DNA of 27,124 bases from an uncultured Lachnospiraceae bacterium (lineage in GTDB: Bacteria > Bacillota > Clostridia > Lachnospirales > Lachnospiraceae), in contig CABUBX010000014.1 of the NCBI GenBank assembly GCA_902489925.1, positions 1 through 27,124 of the forward strand, in the 5' to 3' direction. How positions within the stretch are numbered: the first letter of the stretch is position 1; each line of letters begins with the position of its first letter. This document shows, one piece after another, positions 23,017 through 27,124 of this stretch. The notes beneath the pieces are model-generated. The model worked only from the letters and a program-made list of their open reading frames with translations, ran no database searches and had not been told where the DNA came from. The translations under genes were made by a program, and so were the position numbers.

Positions 23017-23090
23017 GGGGGTATTTTTGAAAAAATACTCACATCTTTTCGACAACTTTCGCCTTTTATCGGTGCTGGAGATACTTTTAT

Positions 23091-23636
23091 TTAATTTTTC
23101 TCAAACAGCCACACACTAAAGTAAGCCACTTTCCCCTCACCGCACCAATAAGGAATATCACAATGCTCTGCCATATTCGCAACATTCACGCAGTAAGCAG
23201 AAAGACAGGATGTCATCTCCTCGGGATTTTTACACGGAAGTCCGAAGGGCTTTAGGCACTGCGAGCAGCCGATGCACTGACCTGCAAGCATTGTAAGTCC
23301 CCTTCCATTCTCAGCTTCCAATGTTCGAATAAATTTCTTTGACAATTGATTATGCATCCCTTTTGTATGTTTAATCTGTTCACGGTCATTATAATCTGTC
23401 ACCGTATGTACGGATTGAAGGATTAGTGCCTTTTTATATAAAAGCACTCTTTCCTTCATCTGCTCAGGTGTCCCGCAGTCCGGCGGACAGCCATAATTTT
23501 TCCCATAATTTCCACAAAGATTTTCCTCGCAATACCGTCTCAATGAACTGTCAAAAACCATATCCTTCGTATCCATCACTGCCGCATTGTCAAACCCCTC
23601 GGCAAGCGCCCTGTCAATATATAGTTTTTCCTCCAT
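23091..23636 (-). CDS. DUF2284 predicted metal-binding protein
   Basis: The 181-residue protein has many Cys residues in the DUF2284 pattern: CGNYGKNYGCPPDCG (about 41-55), AGQCIGCSQCLKPFGLPC (about 118-135) and CLSAYCVN. These could hold one or more Fe-S clusters or other metals. The role is unknown. GGAGG lies nine bases before the start. It starts 14 bases after the uraA stop, so the two are cotranscribed. Confidence 0.85.
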   Translation of the reverse strand: MEEKLYIDRALAEGFDNAAVMDTKDMVFDSSLRRYCEENLCGNYGKNYGCPPDCGTPEQMKERVLLYKKALILQSVHTVTDYNDREQIKHTKGMHNQLSKKFIRTLEAENGRGLTMLAGQCIGCSQCLKPFGLPCKNPEEMTSCLSAYCVNVANMAEHCDIPYWCGEGKVAYFSVWLFEKN

Positions 23637-23650
23637 AAAAAGCCGCCTCC

Positions 23651-24913
23651 TTATTGATTGTCATCTCTGTCATTTGTCAGCTTAAACTTATCAAGTACAT
23701 AGAAAATCAGGCTTAAAATCATACCGACGATGCATGCAAGCACCATACCCTTTAATTCAACATCACCAATCTTCACAGCAATGCCGGATAAACCTGTAAT
23801 AAAAATAATTGATGTCAGTGTCAGATTTCTTGATTTTCCATAATCAACCTTTGAATCCACAAGGATTCTCAAACCTGACGTACCAATCATTCCATAAAGC
23901 AGGAAGGAAATGCCGCCAATGACCGGTGTCGGTATTGTACTGATTAATGCCGACAATTTTCCAAGTATCGAACATAAAATAGATAAAACTGCCGCCCCGC
24001 CAATCACCTGCACGCTATAAACCTTTGTCACAGCCATAACGCCGATATTTTCACCGTAAGTTGTTGTCGGAACTGAACCGAAAAGTCCTGAAATAGTTGT
24101 AGAGAAGAAATCACCGAATAATGAGCGGTGAAGTCCCGGATTCTTTAATAAGTCTCTGCCTACAATCTTACTTGTAACAACCTGATGACCGATGTGTTCA
24201 CTTGTAACGAGTAAAATCGCCGGCAAAATTGTCAGAATCGCCTCCACATTAAATTTAGGAAGCTGAAAATTTGGCAATGCCACAAAAGGCGCCGCACTGA
24301 CTGCCGAAAAATCCAGCATACCGCAAAAACCTGCTGCCACATAGCCTGCGATAATTGCAATTAAAATAGGAATTACCGATAAAAACTTTCTAAAAAGAAT
24401 CTGACCGAAAACCGCAACCCCTAAAGTCACCATAAATACAATCACATTCTTAGGATTGATTGTTTCGTCCAAAAGACCGCCGTTTTGTGCCGCATTTCCC
24501 GCAAGCTCAAGACCAATCAAGGCAACAACAGGCCCCATCGCCGCCGGCGGAAGCACAATATCAATCCATTCTGTGCCAAACTTTTTAATAATCACGGCAA
24601 CAAGCATACCGCATACACCGATGGCAACAAAACCGCCCAGTGCATACTCATAACCGAATTTTGCAATGACAATGCCGGCCGGTGCTAAAAAAGCAAAGCT
24701 TGAACCAAGATAAGCCGGTGCTTTTCCTTTTGTAATTAAAATAAATAACAGTGTACCGACACCATTCATAAATAATACAATCGCCGGGCTGATATTAAAT
24801 AAAAACGGCACTAAAACTGATGCCCCGAACATTGCAAACATGTGCTGAATGCTCAGTGGTATCAATAATTTTACAGGTACTTTTTCTTCGACTTGAATGA
24901 TTTTTTTCTCCAT
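23651..24913 (-). CDS. uraA: Uracil permease (NCS2 family)
   Basis: The 420-residue membrane transporter has the NCS2 nucleobase:cation symporter fold, about 14 helices. The N-terminus has PLSIQHMFAMFGASVLVPFL, and the uracil-specific TTTYGENIGVMAVTK is present in the middle. The length is normal for UraA/PyrP. The ATG at 24913 has GGGAGG five bases upstream; the longer frame runs through the leader. It is preceded by a strong terminator-like hairpin that begins at the predicted +1 and followed by a DUF2284 gene. Uracil-responsive control is likely but no PyrR motif was recognised. Confidence 0.9.
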   Translation of the reverse strand: MEKKIIQVEEKVPVKLLIPLSIQHMFAMFGASVLVPFLFNISPAIVLFMNGVGTLLFILITKGKAPAYLGSSFAFLAPAGIVIAKFGYEYALGGFVAIGVCGMLVAVIIKKFGTEWIDIVLPPAAMGPVVALIGLELAGNAAQNGGLLDETINPKNVIVFMVTLGVAVFGQILFRKFLSVIPILIAIIAGYVAAGFCGMLDFSAVSAAPFVALPNFQLPKFNVEAILTILPAILLVTSEHIGHQVVTSKIVGRDLLKNPGLHRSLFGDFFSTTISGLFGSVPTTTYGENIGVMAVTKVYSVQVIGGAAVLSILCSILGKLSALISTIPTPVIGGISFLLYGMIGTSGLRILVDSKVDYGKSRNLTLTSIIFITGLSGIAVKIGDVELKGMVLACIVGMILSLIFYVLDKFKLTNDRDDNQ

Positions 24914-24938
24914 TTTATCCTCCCTGATATGTAATCGT

Positions 24939-24976
24939 AAAAAGCCGCGCTGCACTCTGTAATGCCGCGCGGCTTT
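24939..24976 (-). terminator. Very strong hairpin at the 5' end of the uraA transcript
   Basis: On the minus strand AAAGCCGCGC pairs with GCGCGGCTTT, and GCA/TGC extends the inner stem to about 13 bp, followed by TTTTTACG. The promoter at 24982-25010 places the first transcribed bases at the very start of the left arm (about 24974-24976). It could therefore end uraA transcription after about 35 bases, or stop read-through from the GntR gene. Confidence 0.82.
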
Positions 24977-24981
24977 CCTGT

Positions 24982-25010
24982 ATTCTATCATATAATGCCA
25001 AGGAGGTCAA
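24982..25010 (-). promoter_or_regulatory. Predicted sigma-A promoter of uraA
   Basis: On the minus strand TTGACC (25005-25010), a 17-base spacer and TAGAAT (24982-24987). It lies between the GntR stop codon and the hairpin. Confidence 0.72.
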
Positions 25011-25031
25011 AATATTTTGTTCATTATATGA

Positions 25032-25772
25032 CTACTTTTTTATAACATTCATTCTCGGGCTTATGTACTTAAATTTATCTCCCCGAACAAGCGACTTTGT
25101 TCTGTGAAGCGGATTATCAAATTGGTCATAAACAATTTCACGGATAAGCAATAGAGACGTTCCTGTTTTAATATCCAGCATCGATGCCTCATATCGATTA
25201 CATTCACTTATCTCTATTTCCATAACAGAATTTCCTGTAACAAGCCCATATTTATCTCTCAATATCTGATAAAGAGATGTATCATCCAGATTTTCCACAA
25301 GTATATTTTTCAGATGACCGGGAAAATAAAGATTTTCTAACATTACAGGGATGTTATCCGCCATACGCAACCTTTCAACACGAATAATCTGTTCACCCGG
25401 TTCAAGTTTTAATTCTCTGATATCCCTGTCAGTTGCCTCCTCAAGAACAAATTTCAAAGTTCTTCCTCCGGGCATCTTCCCATTTCGTTTACATAAATTA
25501 GTAAAGCTATTCGGACTTGACAAGTCTTCTTCCATCTTTTGTTCCTGAACAAATGTACCTTTGCCTTGTTTTTTTGCAAGCACACCTTCATCGACAAGCT
25601 GAGCCAGCGCTTTACGCACTGTCATACGACTTATTTGATACATTTCGCTCATTTCCAATTCTGTTGGGATTTTTTGATTTGGTTTGAGCTGCCCCTCTGC
25701 AATTTCCTTTAAAATTAAGTCCTTGAGCTGCTTATACAGCGGCACAATACTTGTTGTATCCAACATTTGCAT
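25032..25772 (-). CDS. GntR-family regulator, HutC/UTRA type
   Basis: The 246-residue protein has an N-terminal winged helix: PLYKQLKDLILKEIAEG, ELEMSEMYQISRMTVRKAL, and GKGTFV. A UTRA effector-binding domain (about 90-240) follows, with RVERLRMADNIPVMLE and TKSLVRGDKFKYI. UTRA domains sense sugar phosphates or amines. The ATG at 25772 follows GGAG nine bases upstream; another ATG two codons on is possible. The gene follows the SIS genes and is probably their regulator. It has its own promoter at 25815-25843. Confidence 0.9.
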   Translation of the reverse strand: MQMLDTTSIVPLYKQLKDLILKEIAEGQLKPNQKIPTELEMSEMYQISRMTVRKALAQLVDEGVLAKKQGKGTFVQEQKMEEDLSSPNSFTNLCKRNGKMPGGRTLKFVLEEATDRDIRELKLEPGEQIIRVERLRMADNIPVMLENLYFPGHLKNILVENLDDTSLYQILRDKYGLVTGNSVMEIEISECNRYEASMLDIKTGTSLLLIREIVYDQFDNPLHRTKSLVRGDKFKYISPRMNVIKK

Positions 25773-25814
25773 ACCTTTTCTCTCCAACTCTGCATATCGC
25801 ATTTATCTGTATAA

Positions 25815-25843
25815 ATTATAGTACATATATATACAAATAGCAA
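25815..25843 (-). promoter_or_regulatory. Predicted promoter of the GntR/UTRA gene
   Basis: On the minus strand TTGCTA (25838-25843), a 17-base spacer and TATAAT (25815-25820). The spacer contains GTATATATATGTAC, a partial palindrome that could be the regulator's own site. Confidence 0.62.
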
Positions 25844-25887
25844 TATATTAGCGAATGTTACAGGAAATTTTTTCCTCTAAACCGCAA

Positions 25888-26868
25888 TTAATATTCTACA
25901 TGCCACATATATCTTCTGACATCCACCGAATGACATCTGGCATCTGCAAGCTTATGGCTGTAAATACTTAAAACACCTGTAAATACCAGAGGGCTTAAAT
26001 ATTCGCACACATTCGCGCCAAGGATATCAACTCCAAATTCTTTTGCATCAAGCACAGTAACCTTCTTTCCGTATTTTTCAAGAAACTTTACTGCTCGTTC
26101 ATCCATCACCCGTTCCCGGCCTGTGCCGACAAGCACAAGGAAAGGTACTTCTTTATCAACAACCTCAAATGGTCCATGGAAAAATTCTCCACAATGTATA
26201 GGATTTGAATGAATCCACTGACACTCCATAAGAATACAGGTTGTTGTTGTGTATGCTACATTATAATTTGCCCCGCTGGCCATCACATGAATAACCGGTT
26301 CATTCTTATGAGCTTTGGCAAACTCAAGTGCCCCCGGCAATGCATAATCTCTTGCTTTTCCAATCACATCATCAAGAATTGCAAATCCCTTTTGTATTTC
26401 TTCATAATTCTCATACCCTTCAATTTGCTGTACAAGTTCAATTGCAAATTTAAGTGCAATTGCCATAGACCCTGTAGAATATTGGTACTTCGGTTCATCC
26501 CCATAATAAAATACATAATCGCCCTGCTCGCCAAGCGGTGATTCCTCTTTCCCTGTGAGCGTTACGGACACTGCCCCAACAGACTTTGCAAGCTTTGCCG
26601 CCTCCACCGCTTCCGGCGTTGAGCCACTGAAGGATAATGTCACAACGATTGAATTTTCATCCAGCGCTTTTGGCGTACAGAGCACAAATTCTTTCGCCGT
26701 ATAAACCCAGCTTTTAATTTTTTTAGATTCACAGCTTATAAAAAAGTTTGCCGGTGTAAGCCCCGCTTTTGAGCCGCCGCAGGCTGCAAAATAAACCTTG
26801 TCAATACCGCCCGTTTCTTTTCTTGAATCAATAATTTCCCGTACAACCTTCTGATAATCTATTTTCAT
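25888..26868 (-). CDS. SIS-domain sugar-phosphate protein, FrlB/AgaS-like
   Basis: The 326-residue protein has two SIS folds. The first has FAACGGSKAGL (about 28-38) and LSFSGSTPEAVEAAK (about 87-101); the second has NPIHCGEFFHGPFE (about 220-233). It ends VDVRRYMWHVEY, the C-terminal pattern of the FrlB (fructoselysine-6-P deglycase) group. Expected reactions are deglycation or isomerisation of an aminated sugar phosphate. The start has AGAGG eight bases upstream. It follows a second SIS gene by 14 bases, and a GntR/UTRA gene lies downstream. The substrate is not shown, but Amadori compounds are a good guess. Confidence 0.88.
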   Translation of the reverse strand: MKIDYQKVVREIIDSRKETGGIDKVYFAACGGSKAGLTPANFFISCESKKIKSWVYTAKEFVLCTPKALDENSIVVTLSFSGSTPEAVEAAKLAKSVGAVSVTLTGKEESPLGEQGDYVFYYGDEPKYQYSTGSMAIALKFAIELVQQIEGYENYEEIQKGFAILDDVIGKARDYALPGALEFAKAHKNEPVIHVMASGANYNVAYTTTTCILMECQWIHSNPIHCGEFFHGPFEVVDKEVPFLVLVGTGRERVMDERAVKFLEKYGKKVTVLDAKEFGVDILGANVCEYLSPLVFTGVLSIYSHKLADARCHSVDVRRYMWHVEY

Positions 26869-26882
26869 TTCAAATACCTCTC

Positions 26883-27124
26883 TTAATAATCCAATTTACG
26901 ATAGTAACGTCTTATTTCCATCGGATGCTTTCTCGCGCTCTCCAACTGTACATTTAATCTGGCATATACCGAAGCAATAATCATTGGACTCAAAATACCT
27001 CTGAATTTATCTGCAATACCTTCAAGAGCATAGTCTTTTGTATCAAATACTGTGATATTCCCGCAAATTCTAGTATAACTCACTTTAATTGACAATCTGT
27101 TTGAATGTACTTTACTGTTATGGT
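26883..27124 (-). CDS. C-terminal part of a second SIS-domain protein (cut by the right edge)
   Basis: The frame is open to the edge. The last 79 residues read KVHSNRL, then VFDTKDYALEGIADKFRG, and end KHPMEIRRYYRKLDY. This is the C-terminal half of a SIS-domain protein related to the one downstream but not identical. An internal TTG at 27095 should not be taken as the start. Two adjacent SIS proteins recall the paired deglycases of glucoselysine/fructoselysine operons. What lies further upstream (transport, kinase) cannot be seen. Confidence 0.82.
   Translation of the reverse strand, partial: HNSKVHSNRLSIKVSYTRICGNITVFDTKDYALEGIADKFRGILSPMIIASVYARLNVQLESARKHPMEIRRYYRKLDY

Noticed and set aside
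24914..24976. PyrR-binding leader for uraA
   Set aside because: The usual PyrR loop sequence is absent and there is no room for the antiterminator and anti-antiterminator stems before the terminator.

Overview
The window reads as chromosome of an anaerobic, spore-forming Clostridia bacterium, most likely Lachnospiraceae. This is inferred from gene content and protein style, not from a database search. The clues are strong AGGAGG-type ribosome sites, moderate-to-low GC, MutS2, YhaM, a Hrb-type flavin reductase-rubredoxin, a spore photoproduct lyase, CotF-like coat proteins, a ferredoxin-like protein and DUF951/DUF2284/DUF6320-type proteins. I see no rRNA, tRNA or CRISPR array and no complete insertion sequence.

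Left edge (1-384). A gene leaves the window to the left on the minus strand, with an attenuator-like leader. Next comes the last 59 codons of a tyrosine recombinase, lying just beyond the 3' end of rlmD. That looks like the scar or edge of an integrative element at a gene end known to serve as an ICE target in streptococci. The minus-strand operon yhaM-proC-rlmD follows (385-3527). It is separated from mutS2 (+, 3859-6228) by about 330 bp that holds a large hairpin, a second palindrome and the mutS2 promoter.

Middle (6282-13227). On the minus strand are a CoA-type Nudix hydrolase with an overlapping unknown gene, a Hrb-like flavin reductase/rubredoxin, and a GntR(YtrA)-ABC ATPase-permease operon with a palindromic operator over a consensus promoter. 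Divergent from this operon is a stand-alone HD protein resembling the hydrolase domain of RelA/SpoT. A tight operon follows of an MTA/SAH-nucleosidase-like protein, a spore photoproduct lyase and a short-chain dehydrogenase. A HAD phosphatase is read divergently (13445-14239).

Large operon (14271-20775, minus). In order of transcription: a small two-cluster ferredoxin-like protein, an HSL-type alpha/beta hydrolase, a condensation/acyltransferase-superfamily protein (HHxxxDG), a zinc-ribbon membrane protein (DUF6320-like), an AlaX/DHHA1 alanyl-tRNA editing protein, NAD(P)-malic enzyme, and a D-2-hydroxyacid dehydrogenase. The hydrolase, acyltransferase and membrane protein form an apparent module of unknown chemistry and are my best candidate for an undescribed system.

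Right part. Two small CotF-like spore-coat genes (+) lie behind a possible forespore-type promoter. The rpsF-ssb-rpsR operon follows, then DUF951, then uraA with a DUF2284 gene. uraA has a very strong terminator-like hairpin starting at its predicted transcription start. Last come a GntR/UTRA regulator and two consecutive SIS-domain sugar-phosphate proteins, the second running off the right end. Together these suggest use of an amino sugar or Amadori compound such as fructoselysine.
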